From assembly GCA_002335605.1 (NCBI GenBank), contig BEDY01000003.1:1116001-1180000 (forward strand): a DNA stretch of 64,000 nt. Reading direction: 5' to 3'. Position numbers and translations under genes: made by a program. Source of the stretch: Prillingera fragicola (taxonomy: Eukaryota; Basidiomycota; Tremellomycetes; Trichosporonales; Trichosporonaceae). Shown in pieces: positions 23,596 through 34,905 of this stretch. Within the stretch, counting starts at the first letter, position 1, and every line of letters begins with the position of its first letter. The notes below the pieces were generated by a model. It was not told the origin of the DNA. It worked only from the letters and a program-made list of their open reading frames with translations, and did not search any database.

Positions 23596-26500
23596 GTCGA
23601 ATGTCAATGAGAGAGATGGAAGAGAAAGCTCGATGCCGCCTACGGATGGGCAACGGGTGGATGCAAATGGAACGCCGAGGCGATTGAAGTGGTATGCACG
23701 CGGCTGCTCAAAGGGGGGGGCAGCAGCGAACCCCGTCTTTGGCTGCGCGAATCGTTTGCCAAGAAGGTTAAGGGAGAAGGATGGGAATGGGCGCCTTGTC
23801 TAGAGACTGGATAACCTATAGAGCTTGAGAGCCCAGTGGCCACGTGCACTGTCTGCGCGGCGAGCACGACGCTTGATGGCGAGTGACGGTCGTCGTCGGT
23901 GAGGAACGCGGTGGCTCGCTGGCAGAGCGATAAATTGTATGCACGAGCAAGAGAGATGTCGTCAAGGCCGGGCCGGAATGCCAGGGGTTCGGCGTCTCAG
24001 GTTGAGAAGGCGTGCGACCAGTACAGTGGGCGGGCACTGACGCCGGTGGAGGTCTTCGGGGATTCACTCGTTCACCCAAAGAGTTGTGGATGAGTGGATG
24101 GGATGCACAAAGAGACAATGGCCAAAGGCTGAAGTGGGGCCATCAGCACTCGTGATCCAGCAGAGGATGGGTACAGGACGACGAGGCGGCGCCTTGTTGT
24201 ACCTAGAAATGTCTCACAATTGAACCAGCTTGAAGGGCTTTCACTGGCTTGACAGTGGGCAAACCGGGCCGGGGGCACCCTTCCTTGCAGCTATGCGCAC
24301 TCGGTCGCTTGCTTGAATCCGTCGAGTCCGACAGAAGCCCCAGGTCCGTGGGGTTTCCTACGCGCGACAGTCCTCTACGAGTCGAAACGGAGGGCAGGCG
24401 ATGAGGAGGATGAATGGAGGAGAGGTGAGAGGAAACGGAAGAAAGATGATCCCGTCCGTCACACTCGATGGTAAATGGGTGGTCGACTGGATGCGGCGAG
24501 CTCGAGGTGATTTTGGTGGCGTCGAGATTGCCAGACCTAGACTGATGGTTCTAGCTGGCGGAGCGGTTGCCGTTCTTACGTGTTGCCGCACAACGGAACT
24601 GGATCCGGGAGACACCTACAAACGTATGCACGTAAGTCTGGCAGTGGGGGCGCAGGCGGGCGCGACGGCGATCGTTCAAACGAGAGGATGTCACCACACC
24701 CCCGCGGCTGGGCCGGTCTCGGGTCTCGTTCGCTAAAGGGGCTGAATCAGGCGTTTGGAGCAGAAGAGGTAACAATGAATCGAGCCCCTGCGCGCAGTAA
24801 TGGAGAGGGGAAGCCGGAGTTGGATAAGAGGAGGTACTGGTCGGTGCAGACCAGAGCAGACCAGACTTCGGTTGGTGGCAGCGGCAGCAGCGCCGGTGAC
24901 ACTATTCGAGCTGTAGACGTAGTAGGCTCCCGCAATGCGTACGTACGCGGGCAGGCTTGTTCCTGCCGAGCCCCGCTGCTACAATTTCGATCGGAAACTC
25001 AATCTGCCTCTGCAGGTGCTGGACGCAGAGGAGTGATTTACGACGAACCCTTTGCTGGCCAGGACCTGGTTGGAAAGTACCCTCTCCTTTCGGCTGGGTG
25101 AGGGTTTCTCACAGGACTGTGACCCAGGACTCGAGCAGCTGTCTTGCTGTCGGTATTTACCCGACTGGGTAAAGACCCTCTCTAGATTATTGGAGAGTGT
25201 GGGGTTCAAGAGGTCTATTTCTCAAACGCGACCGGCAACAAGGGGGCGGGGAGAAGACGGGAGAGGGACGGGACTACTGTGGAAGGTTGAACTTTGCGAA
25301 CTTTGTGTATGTATCACCATGAGACCCAGCAGCTATTCCACACTCATCCTCGGGATCGTTGGTGTGCACATGTGCTCGCCAGTGTGTTGGGCAACCTAAG
25401 AACCGGTGAGCTCCCCATGTCCTGCATGCGGTGTTCCCACTGTTCGCCGAACCCTCATTGCGTCAGGAAGTCACAGGGAATAATGGCTACCCAATGTTCC
25501 CTCTGCGCGCAACTACGGACATTGCGCACATTGCCTGTCCGCTGGTGGTGCGTACCAATTGGCCCGCCACGGCACGGCCCGGTCCGGTCCTGTTCCTGGA
25601 GAATGTCGTCGTGCCCCCTTTGCCTCCTAAAGCCAGTACCCATCCATGAGTAGAGCTTTGAGGCCCAAAGATTACTTTGGAAAGAAGAAAGCGTACTCCT
25701 GGTATTCGCATTGACAAAGTCCATCGACCTGCCATCTCGCTTCCCCTTCCCGGGCTGCATGAAGGGTTGTCCCTTCTGCAAGCGTGCCGTGGCGCCCGGC
25801 ATGGCGCACCTGGCGTCATGTAGTATCCGGCATGTTGCATCTTAGTCCTAATCGCTTGATTGACTGACGTGCGAACACCGAACTGGTAGTGTTGGCTGGG
25901 TTTTGGTTGTCGGCACTCCCGGGCCATGTGCCTTGGGACCGGCACCGGGCACTTGAAGGGGTGTAGAGTCTGGCCCGACTCTGTCGTAGGCTTCTGCTGT
26001 GAGGCTTGAAGGGGCCGAGTATGGTTGCTGATGCGGCGGTTGTGGCCGTTGTGGGCAGGTCGCAGGATGTCCGAGTCACGGGAACACTCGGAACAGGGTT
26101 TTACCTCCCGTTTGTTTCGTCCGTCCACAAGGCACTTGCTCGGATTAACGTAATCCGCCCTCTCACGTAGCGGAAGCGAAGGTACACCTCTTTCATGTTC
26201 AGAGATTCATCAAGCTTTGTTGGCATATCAGTAGGGGGAACAGATGCCTGTTTGCCAGAGGCCAGAAGTCCGTACAAGCGTATCACAGGGTGAACACCGG
26301 GCCTGACCCCGCATAGTGGTTGAGCGACGTCATTATCATTGGCCCATACAATGATGATATTCAATCGTCCATTCCTCGGTCTCAAGCACCCGCAGTGCAG
26401 TCAGCCCGGATGGATCTTGACGGCATCTGAAGCAAGGGGTGTTCATGTCAGAGGGCAGAGCACTCTTACTCCTTTTCTGACATCTTTTCTCGACCACACC

Positions 26501-27077
26501 AGCCACGTACAGTACACTCTAAACCCTGTGGCGCTTTAGAGGCAGAACTCTGGCCTGAGACTTCATAATGCGTTACACGCCTCCGGCACTCTGTACCGGC
26601 ATAGTGTGGCTCCAGTCTTCCCCACCTGCCCAATGTATCCACACGACTGGATTTCTGACAGAATGTTTAAATGCAAAACTGGCCATCAGGCATGCTTACC
26701 AGGGTTCTAATTAGAGATTGTCCCTTAGTCTAATCCCCGGTCAAATGCAGGCATGTAGGCAGGTGGCTTTTGGCTCGATCGCAAGCCGGCATCCGCCCAA
26801 TCGCCTGGGTCAGGAAAGACTGTGGGGCCGGCATCTCGGCCAACGTTCGTTTTTGTTTCCACCACCTTGTTTTTGTACGGCCGTCGTACTCCCTGAAGCA
26901 CGACATAGATTGAGCAAGTGTTGGTGGCCAGCGCTAATGGTAACGGGAATGACAATGAACATACGAAGGTTACAAGCAACGACATTCTACAAGACACACG
27001 CGGAAAATGAGCCGCGGCATAAACATCTACCGTTCAGCTAAGCCGCTGACCCGCTGGCAGGCCGTCTCGGCGCGAGA
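23596..27077. other. 3.5-kb gene-poor region between Zn2Cys6 gene and bestrophin gene
   Basis: The largest apparently non-coding stretch in the window. It contains open frames up to 213 codons (minus, 25487-26128) and 173 codons (plus, 24580-25101), but their translations are low-complexity or compositionally odd and show no domain, and I found no convincing exon chain. It includes a perfect 7-bp inverted repeat with a 4-base loop at 25156-25173. It is upstream of the Zn2Cys6 gene and downstream of bestrophin. A long regulated 5' leader, a non-coding transcript or a decayed gene are all possible. Confidence 0.45.
25156..25173. repeat. Short perfect inverted repeat
   Basis: TTTACCC, four-base spacer, GGGTAAA: a 7-bp perfect palindrome. 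It could be a dimeric protein-binding site or chance. Confidence 0.5.
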
Positions 27078-28761
27078 CTAAACATCTTCAACAGCGGTAG
27101 CAGTCCGCGTCGTGTTCGGTGACATTTTAGCTCGGTGAGGAAGGCGAGCCAGCCTTGATCGCAGCTCCGAGACAGATGACCCGGCGAGTTTATCGGCTCC
27201 AGGGTCGAATGGGCCAAAGGGGCGGTTCATGGGAGTGAAGATGGCTTCGTCGCTCAAGACCAATGGTCGCGCTGTGATCGCATCCAGCTCCTGAGCAATC
27301 ATCTGAACAAACATATCCAGGTTCAGATCATTCTTGTCGCTTCCAAACGGGTTTTCGATCTGCAGTGATCAGTCATCGTTGATAGTCTCAGTCACTCACC
27401 TCCTCGGCAATGCTCGCGTAACCCATCGCGATGTAGGACGTGACCTGGGGTGTCAGACTGGCGTTTGCGTTCCTGCAAGTCACCAGGTCGTCCTGTGACG
27501 GCACACAGGTAAATTACAATGCGCAGTGTACTCACGACAGTAGCCGGAATGGTAACCCACTTGAATCCCTCGTACAGCTGGAATGGCAAAGCAAGGCAGT
27601 AAATCCAGCTGACCTCCCAGATCTGGGCATTGTAGCTCCATGGAATTGGGGTCGTGACGATGCGCTCCAGCTGGGCAAGAGTCTCGCACATGGAACCCAG
27701 AGTTGTGAGAAGCGCGTTGGTCGTAGGGACGTCGAGAACCTTGCGCCCCTGCATGGTTGCAATCCAATACGACATCTGAACCGTAATCTCCAACGGAATG
27801 TTGTGACCAGCACCGGCGCGCTCGGACATGAACTGGTCGACAGAGCGTTGCATCCTCTTTACGCGGCGCCTCTCCGCGGCCTTTTGAGCAAAAGCGAAGG
27901 GAAAGAGACGGGACCAGCTGAAGCTAGGGCTTTTCATGGCAGGTTTGAGAGGCACCTCGAAGGCGGCGTGCTGTGGCTTCCGTGGCGACCCCGGCGATGA
28001 CTCTCGAGTGGCATGATGCCTGTCGCGAGCGCTCCTGTCAGGAAGACCACAAGCATTGTTGGTATGCTCCTCTGGAAGACCGGAAGGAAGCTCGAGACTG
28101 GGAATGTAGTTGACGAGGTACATCAGATCCTCGTAGAGACTGCGGTGTCAACAACGGTAGGACGTGAACAGTATCACTCACATGCCCTCCTCCCCGCGAA
28201 GATAGTGTTTGACGGCAACTGCAAAAGCAAGAGCGAGTTGAATGACAGTCTTCTTTTCCACAATTGCCTTTGCCATGTCAAGCGCGCGCTCCTCGGGATC
28301 AGTGGGAGGCTGAGCAGAGAGAGTGTCTGGGCAGTGTAGCCAGACGGTTCGCGCCCAGTTACGAGCGGCCAGATGAATCGTCGTCCAATTGCGCCGACCG
28401 TCCGAGTACCTCTCGTACGCCGACGAAGTCCTGGATGTTATTAGCTGCTTGTGAAGATCAGAGATCATCATACCTATAACTTAAAGTGAGACCAAGTAAC
28501 ACGCCTGCCCTGTCAGCAAGAAGACGCCAGGGAACACTTTTGCTCACCTAGCACTGTGATGAGCGTCGTGGGAATGTTGAAGACTACGTCCGTGTACTTG
28601 TTGACCAAAATGACCATGGTCGACCAGCCTCCCATGAACAGCAAAATTGGCCAGACGCGAAACAGGGCGGTAGCAGCCACGGCATTGAACACATGGACTG
28701 GCCACTTGTGTGGGCGGTGGTTGAGGAACTGGAACTCGCCAGCAGTGTAGTGGGAGGCCAT
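27078..28761 (-). CDS. Bestrophin-family (UPF0187) anion channel
   Basis: Multi-exon gene with start at 28761 (MASHYTAGEFQFLNHRPHKW). Recognisable bestrophin features in order: an N-terminal span with FRVWPILLFMGGW, the SSAYERYSDGRRNW segment (the family's N-x-A-Y-x-R-[FYW]-x-E-x-R-like region), a later IPWSYNAQIWEVSWIYCLALPF span, and GYASIAEEIENPFGSDKNDL, which carries the acidic Ca/anion-pore 'ENPFG-D-NDL' signature. Between the second and third membrane regions lies a basic Pro/Ser-rich insert (residues roughly 190-250). Fungal members are organellar or plasma-membrane chloride/bicarbonate channels; location here is not visible. It ends TATAVEDV. The start is only 258 bases from the divergent gene at 29020. 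Confidence 0.85.
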
Positions 28762-29115
28762 GGTGTCTCGGCGCAAGGTATATAAGTGTATGGGCAAGTG
28801 AGAAGAGTGGCGTGTAGACGAGTTGGCTTATGGGGACCCTTGTCTCCGGGGGGATGGACACTTTTGTGAATTGTGATGGAGCGTACGTGAACGACTACTG
28901 ACGCCGGCGCGTGGGTGGCGGTGTGGAGGACCGTGCGTTGACCCCGTGCCTGGCTGAGACCCGGGCTGGACCGCCGTAGGCAACGTCAGAGCTACACTGC
29001 CTGTTTCAACCATGCATAAATGTTCCTGAATCCGAGCTTCTTTTCACGCGTCACCTTTGGCCCACCCATTTCTCACGCCACTCTTCCTTTTGCTCCTTTC
29101 CTTAATCTACATGTC

Positions 29116-31221
29116 ATGTCTTCTCGTCGCCGCAGTCGCTCCTTGAACGCGAAATATGATCGCCTTCTCCCCATTCGGCCTCCTCCTGGACGAACACTTT
29201 CGAATCTGCGTCACAAACGAGCGCAGCGGGCGCAAGAACGCAAGGCCCTGTTCGGCTCCTTAGGCCTCGTCGATGTGCAGGACCATGACTCCCCCATGGC
29301 CGACGGCCGATGCACCAATCACATTCCTATGTCCAATATTGCTATAGCCGATTTCATGGGCACGGACAGATTGGTGGGTTGGGAGAGTTGGCTGTTTGAC
29401 GTGCTGATCGAGCTGATCCAGTGGCTGCTGGCGGTGCAGGAACAGAATCGACTGGCACCCGCCTTCCTCGCATCCGATGGTCATATCGACAATTGGCGGA
29501 CACGAGAAATGTATTCCACTGTCAACTGCAAAGTGACGAGTCCCACTGAAACCCAGCGGCCAAAGGGTTTGGGGCCGGGACTGCACCAGCAACACTCATT
29601 GTCCATTGCCCAGTCCCTCACCTGGGCAAACACAACAGCTCCCGTACGTCGAGACCAACAGAGAGGTCTGAGTATCACGGGCCACGGATCCGGACGCCAC
29701 GGCCTGTCCACATCGCACAGCTGGCCATTGACAGGTCCAAAGGCTGTACGGAACTCGGTTTCTCCTTCCGACATAACCCAGTTTCTGGGTCGTCCGCATC
29801 GGCGCGTAAACAAGAGCGTTAAACCAATGAAAAATAATCCGTTGGCTGAGCGACCAGTGCACGTAGGGCTTTACCAAGGATTTCAGGCTGTTTATACAAG
29901 TCCTGGTGACGTTTACTATGAGCACCAGCCTCAGGAAGCGAGGACCCCTTGGTCTTTTCAGGCGTCTCCGGACAGGCCTGGACCTCTGCTGCCGCCATTG
30001 TACAGCATGTCGTCGCAGCAGGCGCCGCTTCCGCCGTCCTCCCCGCCACAATATGACTACATTGCTCGCAAGCACAAGGCAAATCGAACACACATGCAAG
30101 CCCTGGACCATGACATTCTGTGCTCTACCAACACTCAACAACCACCGCAGACAATAGGCTCAACTGGACTGGATCATCAAGCTGAGCTGTCCGTGTTCTC
30201 ACTCGACCAGCCCGCCAAGCAATTGAAAACGATCCATCCGGCCATTTTCCGAGTCTCTGAAGACGCTTCAGCGAACCACAACGTGAATGTGAAAGATTAC
30301 GCGGTATCGCCTCAAGGGCTCAAAGTTGGAGCCAGCTCTGGCACTCCACGTCTTCCATCGGTCTGTTCAGCCGAGGAGAACGGCTCATCTCCGGGCCTTG
30401 GACCGCATGGCCATATTAGAGGATCCCCTGAAGCTAAATCTGCTGGGCTCATCCCTTTGGCTATCAATCGAGAGGGACTTGAAGATGACTTGAGCGACGA
30501 GGCCGACATGCCAAGCCGTGGAGTCTCACAGTCCTCATCACACATCGAGAATGACGAGAATGTTCCGCTACGAGTGGAAGAGGCTGCTGCAAGACGCCCA
30601 ATGCTGGAGGATGACGGGTTATACGAGACCATGAGCGCCATGGACATGAACGTGAACGTGAGCTCAGAGCCCCCGGTTACCTCGGCCACTGACTTGAAAC
30701 AGGAGTCGTCACTCCAGCCTCCCGCACGACTGCATCTCCCCTCCCCAGCTAAATCCACGCCGACACCGGATCCGGGACCACTAGCCCACCTGGACGATGT
30801 GTTTCGCAATCCAGTCTTCTCGACACAGCCCGTTGCTGCCCCAGCTCCTACACCCGTGCAACAGGACACCAGTGACCGCGCATGGGTAGCACTCACAAAG
30901 GCCAAACCAACGTGCAATGAGCCTGTTCCCGTGCAGCTCATCACGTCAATCCCGCCATCACCAGCGATTGCGATCCCGAGCGAGGACGAGGAAGATATCG
31001 GCGTCTTCTCGGACAGCGCCTCGGAGCCCACCAGTCTTGAGAATGCCACTCCCCTCTCTGTCATTGAGGATCACTCGACACAAAACTCACCCGGCTCGAC
31101 CGATGAGCAAGGAGCAGAATCAACTCTCGCAGCCCTTGGCCCACCATTGAAAAAGGTGCGATTTCAGCTATACACCGAGGCAACCGATTGTGGCTTCACC
31201 ATCTGGCGCGACGGCTACTAG
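29116..31221 (+). CDS. Large, mainly disordered protein of unknown function
   Basis: A single long frame, open from 29020. Two starts are possible: 29020 adds 32 hydrophobic/phenylalanine-rich residues; 29116 gives MSSRRRSRSLNAKYDRLLP, which looks like a natural N-terminus, so I chose it (701 residues; 733 from 29020). Residues near 75-115 form the only clearly ordered piece (LVGWESWLFDVLIELIQWLL), possibly an amphipathic helix pair. The rest is rich in Ser, Pro, Gln and acidic residues. The last 25 residues (LKKVRFQLYTEATDCGFTIW) look structured and may be a short docking motif. I recognise no family. Divergent from bestrophin and 84 bases from the converging oxidoreductase stop. Confidence 0.7.
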   Translation: MSSRRRSRSLNAKYDRLLPIRPPPGRTLSNLRHKRAQRAQERKALFGSLGLVDVQDHDSPMADGRCTNHIPMSNIAIADFMGTDRLVGWESWLFDVLIELIQWLLAVQEQNRLAPAFLASDGHIDNWRTREMYSTVNCKVTSPTETQRPKGLGPGLHQQHSLSIAQSLTWANTTAPVRRDQQRGLSITGHGSGRHGLSTSHSWPLTGPKAVRNSVSPSDITQFLGRPHRRVNKSVKPMKNNPLAERPVHVGLYQGFQAVYTSPGDVYYEHQPQEARTPWSFQASPDRPGPLLPPLYSMSSQQAPLPPSSPPQYDYIARKHKANRTHMQALDHDILCSTNTQQPPQTIGSTGLDHQAELSVFSLDQPAKQLKTIHPAIFRVSEDASANHNVNVKDYAVSPQGLKVGASSGTPRLPSVCSAEENGSSPGLGPHGHIRGSPEAKSAGLIPLAINREGLEDDLSDEADMPSRGVSQSSSHIENDENVPLRVEEAAARRPMLEDDGLYETMSAMDMNVNVSSEPPVTSATDLKQESSLQPPARLHLPSPAKSTPTPDPGPLAHLDDVFRNPVFSTQPVAAPAPTPVQQDTSDRAWVALTKAKPTCNEPVPVQLITSIPPSPAIAIPSEDEEDIGVFSDSASEPTSLENATPLSVIEDHSTQNSPGSTDEQGAESTLAALGPPLKKVRFQLYTEATDCGFTIWRDGY

Positions 31222-31305
31222 ACTTGACAATCTCGTTTCATTGTTCCTTATTTCGAAGCCCGCATGCATTATCATTCTGTACGGTTGTGGCTGGACATCA
31301 TGGCC

Positions 31306-32823
31306 TCACAAGTCCTTTTTGGTCTCGCTGGTCTGGAGAGGGACAATCTCACTCGTAATAGTGGCAACACCAGCAAGCCTAAGACGCTCGACGAGCACCA
31401 TACCAAAGGCGGTCGACGGCGTCAGCACACCACCGACCTGGGCAAGAGGGGGGAGGCGCGTGCCCTTGGGAGGGGGCAGGGCGAGACAGAGGGCGGCCTC
31501 GGCAATGACACGCGACGTGTGGTAGTATCCCGGATCGCCCTTGCCCTCGTAGCGGGTGAGGACTGCGACGTCCTTCTTGTCGGCCAAAGCCACATTCTGC
31601 ACAACGGTGCTACCCTTACGGCAGATCTCCATCGAAGGACCTTGTCCAGGCTGGGGAATGAGGGGCTTGAGGAGGTTGCGGATGATCTTTGACGAGACGT
31701 AGAGCCCAACAAACACCAAGCAGACGAGACTGAACACGGCGGCACCAAAGCTGCTGGCAATGCGCCTGGGGCCAAGACTCGATACGGACTCGCGCAGGTT
31801 GACGTCAAGGGCGTGACGTGGCTCGTCGTCGTCGGTAAACTGGTCGTTGGACTTCATGCTAACGACAGCAGGGGGTATACGCGAGAGGTACCACGAGCGA
31901 CGGATGCAAGCCAGGTTGGGCACCGAGCCGACGAAGAAGGCGCCGAGAGTGGGCCAACCGGGCAGAGTGGGTGGAGCGCGGTAGATGAGCTGAGGACGAG
32001 GAGCCTTGCGCCTCATGCCCACTGTGGCGCGTCAGATGCTTACACACGGCAGGACCTACCATCAAGAAGGCAGTACTCGTCCATCGGTGCTTTGAGGTCC
32101 GACTCAACCTCGGCAGCGACGGAAGCCATGGTGCCGCCCGAGACTCCGCCTGCAATAGTGTAGAAGTTTGTGCTTTCCTTGAGTGCGACTTCCCTGCCGT
32201 AGCGCTCCTGGAGCGTACGCAGACCGTGGTACACTGACATGTCACTGACCGTTAGCTCTGATGCAGCCCACCATAGACAACTGACCCAGGAACGGACTCA
32301 AAGCCGCACATGGGCACAATGACCGATCCATGCTTGCTCGCAGAGTAGTCGTGCTGCTTGATGACGACCTTGGACAGCCATCCAATCTCTCCGGTGAGGT
32401 CAAGGTAGTGCTTGCCGTGCTTGATACATGACCTAGACAATCAGTACAGAACGAGCTAAGCAGGAAACACTTACGTGATGAGGGCCACCGCGTTGTGAAG
32501 CTGGTAAGGACCTAGAGCTCGTCAGCTTTCCTCCCGTTTCCCACGATGCCGCACTCACCAGCCATGTTGATGATCACCGTAGAGCGCTTAACCAGCTCAT
32601 CAACGCCGTTCTGATCATTCAGCGCCACGGCAGCGACCGAACGACGACTAGCGCCATTGGATGGCAAAGAGGCCGCCACGGCATCGAGCTTCTCCCGGTT
32701 GCGACCTGCGATAATGTAGTCAAAGCCTCCCGCGTCGGCATGTTCGTCGAGGTAGGGGATGAGGTGGTTTTGCGACGTGTAGCCGGTTGCACCATAAACA
32801 GTGATGACGGGAGTGGAGGCCAT
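31306..32823 (-). CDS. Saccharopine-dehydrogenase-like NAD(P)-binding oxidoreductase, membrane-associated
   Basis: Start at 32823 (MASTPVITVYGATGYTSQ) places a Rossmann fold at the N-terminus, with the glycine-rich GATGYTS loop and an IIAGRNREKLDA second strand. Later exons give YLDLTGEIGWLSK, VIVPMCGFESVPG, and TIAGGVSGGTMASV, the pattern of the SCCPDH / trans-acting enoyl-reductase-like group. A hydrophobic segment (AAVFSLVCLVFVGLYVS) sits in the C-terminal third, as in lipid-droplet SCCPDH proteins. It is not the lysine-pathway enzyme itself; the physiological substrate is unknown. The C-terminus has GYYHTSRVIAEAALCLAL and GGVLTPSTAFG, also typical of the group. About five short introns. 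Confidence 0.82.
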
Positions 32824-33143
32824 CTTTCTTGATGTACAGTATCTATATACGACAATGAGAGAGGAAGAGAGATGATGAGAAGCCGCAAACGTGTACTCGA
32901 CGATCGAAAAGGAGCGGCATGACGGTGGGCTAAATGACGTCCACCAGAGTACCCGAGATTTCGTGCCTGGCAGATCACCACCCAACCAATCTGTGGGCGA
33001 GGCCTCCCTGGGCAGCACGACCTTTGGGTCAGTTTGCGTGGCTATAGCACGGGTGAATGCACTGGGCGCGTGCATGCAGTACTATATACAACAAGGTGGC
33101 CATACTGCTGGCTGACCGTGGACTCTCTCTGCTCTTCTCTGCT
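32824..33143. other. Intergenic, upstream of oxidoreductase gene
   Basis: 320 bases between the TAF12 stop and the oxidoreductase start. An A/T-rich TATATA-like stretch lies just upstream of the oxidoreductase start (about 32838-32848, minus strand). Nothing else is evident. Confidence 0.4.
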
Positions 33144-34681
33144 CTACTCGTCATCGCGCTTACCACCTCGTCGAGGGGCTACGGTGCGGCCTCGTTTCCG
33201 GTCTCCCTCTGCCTCCAGATGAACGCGCTTGGGAATCTGCGCATTGAATCCGGGAACCACAATGTCGTGGTAGTGTTCAAGAACAAAGGCCGCATCGCGC
33301 ACCTCGACGCGTGATGAGCCACGGTGCGCGGCCAGCCTCACACTATCCCGGGTCACCGCTTCCACAAGGTTGTCAAGCACATCACTGAACACCTAAAAGC
33401 GTCAGTTCAGCAGCGACACAGCGTCACTCACATCATCCATACCCAGCTCCAGTTGAAGATCAGGGGCAATCTCTCGCGTGTACTCTCTCAGCTTGCGCTT
33501 GCGCCGTATGTTCTCGGGCTCAGGTGGAGGTGGGGGCGGCACAACGCGCGGTGGGGTGGGAGGGCGCTGAGGCGGAGGCGGAACTGGAGCAGCTGCTGGT
33601 GTAGTAGTCGCGGCACTTGGTCCTGCAGGCGCCGTTGGGGTCGCTTGAGCTGGCGTTGGGGCCTGCGTCGGGGCAGGAACTGAAGGGGAAGATGCGTGAG
33701 CAGAAGCGGGGGCAGGGGAGGGGGTTGCGGTCGCACCAGAGGTGCTCGCCTGTGCTGCTGCAGGGGGAGGAGCGTTTCCAGATTGAGCTGGTGATGGAGC
33801 AGCTGAAGCTGCTGGCGAGTCTGCGTTGGCTGGAGGTGGAGTCGCGCGAGCAGACCGGATCTGGTTGCTCTTGCGCTGGAAGAACTGGTACGACTGGAAG
33901 AATCGACGCTTCAGATCCTGGTCCTGGCAAGGGTAAGCTAAGTCAGTGGAGAGGTACACACCGCTTCCAGTTTGACATTGCGCTGCTCGGCGGGGAGACT
34001 AATGAGTGCGCGGACCTGATCAAGGCTCATTGGAGGAACAGCAGCAGCTGCTACTGCCGGCGTTGTGGTTGGAGTCGTTCCTTCTGGCTTAGGGCTGGCA
34101 GCCGCACTGGATGCGGCGGTAGCCCCTGCTGAAGGACCAGGCGATGCCGTCGCGGCCGATGCTGCTGGGGTTGCAGCTGCTGTTGCGGCTGCGGCGGGAG
34201 GCCTAGGCTGCGCGGCAGCTTGGGTAGCGGGCCGAGCAGCTTGCTGTTTGGCAGCCATGGCAGCTATCAATACCGGATCAGGCTTGGTCTTGCTCGCAGC
34301 AGCCAGTCCGGCCTGCACAGACCCAAGGAAAGCGGCCTCCGTGGTGATGGCGTCGCTGTTATTGACCCTTTTCGTTGGGTTAAGAACGTCAGGTAGGTTG
34401 ACTAGCGGGCTTGTCCTTCCGAGACGGGCGTGGAAGATGATGATGTCCTTTGCGTGATTCGCGATCAGGTTTCGCAGCTGTAAAGAATGTTAGCTATTAG
34501 GCAGAGAGACCCGTGACGTGGAGACACAAACTGGAGGAATCTGGTTTGGCACAAGCTGGCCGTTCCGCACGCGTTGAATGAGGATAGGAATGTTGGTGTA
34601 GATGCTCTCGAGGTTTATGGGGGCTGGACGCGGTGCTGGGCTCCCAGCCGCTGGCGTCCTCGCGGCGGGTGTTTGTGACAT
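33144..34681 (-). CDS. TAF12: TFIID/SAGA subunit TAF12 (histone fold)
   Basis: Starts at 34681 (MSQTPAARTP) and ends at 33144. The N-terminal two thirds are Ala/Pro/Thr low complexity with two ordered islands: SIYTNIPILIQRVRNGQLVP and MSLDQVRALISLPAEQRNVKL. The C-terminal histone fold is recognisable: ENIRRKRKLREYTREIAPDL, DVLDNLVEAVTRDSVRLAAH, RGSSRVEVRDAAFVLEHYHD, IVVPGF. The helix-strand-helix plus the 'VPGF' end match TAF12/Taf61, which pairs with TAF4 in TFIID and Ada1 in SAGA. It shares a 224-bp divergent promoter region with TAD1. Another SAGA subunit gene (SGF73) lies 6 kb away. Linker coding is repetitive, so intron placement there is less certain. Confidence 0.88.
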
Positions 34682-34905
34682 TGTCAAAGCTGATGTGGAT
34701 GGAGGTGAACGTGGTCTCGAGGTGCAGACGACAAAGGCAAATGCGCCCAGTCCGTCCACAATCCAGCCGTCATGGTGTGTTGATGGAAAATTGCTTCCGT
34801 CTTTGCCGCTGGGTTCTGGCTGTGCTGTGGTGGATAGTCGACCGACTTGCACACGCATTTGACCTTGGCTTTTGCTCACTTCACGACTAGCATTTGCACT
34901 CGATC
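34682..34905. promoter_or_regulatory. Bidirectional promoter region TAF12 / TAD1
   Basis: Only 224 bases separate the two divergent start codons, so both core promoters must lie here or overlap. No clear TATA box is visible. Confidence 0.6.

Noticed and set aside
25487..26128. 213-codon minus-strand frame in the gene-poor region
   Set aside because: No recognisable motif, biased composition, no plausible partner exons; probably random.
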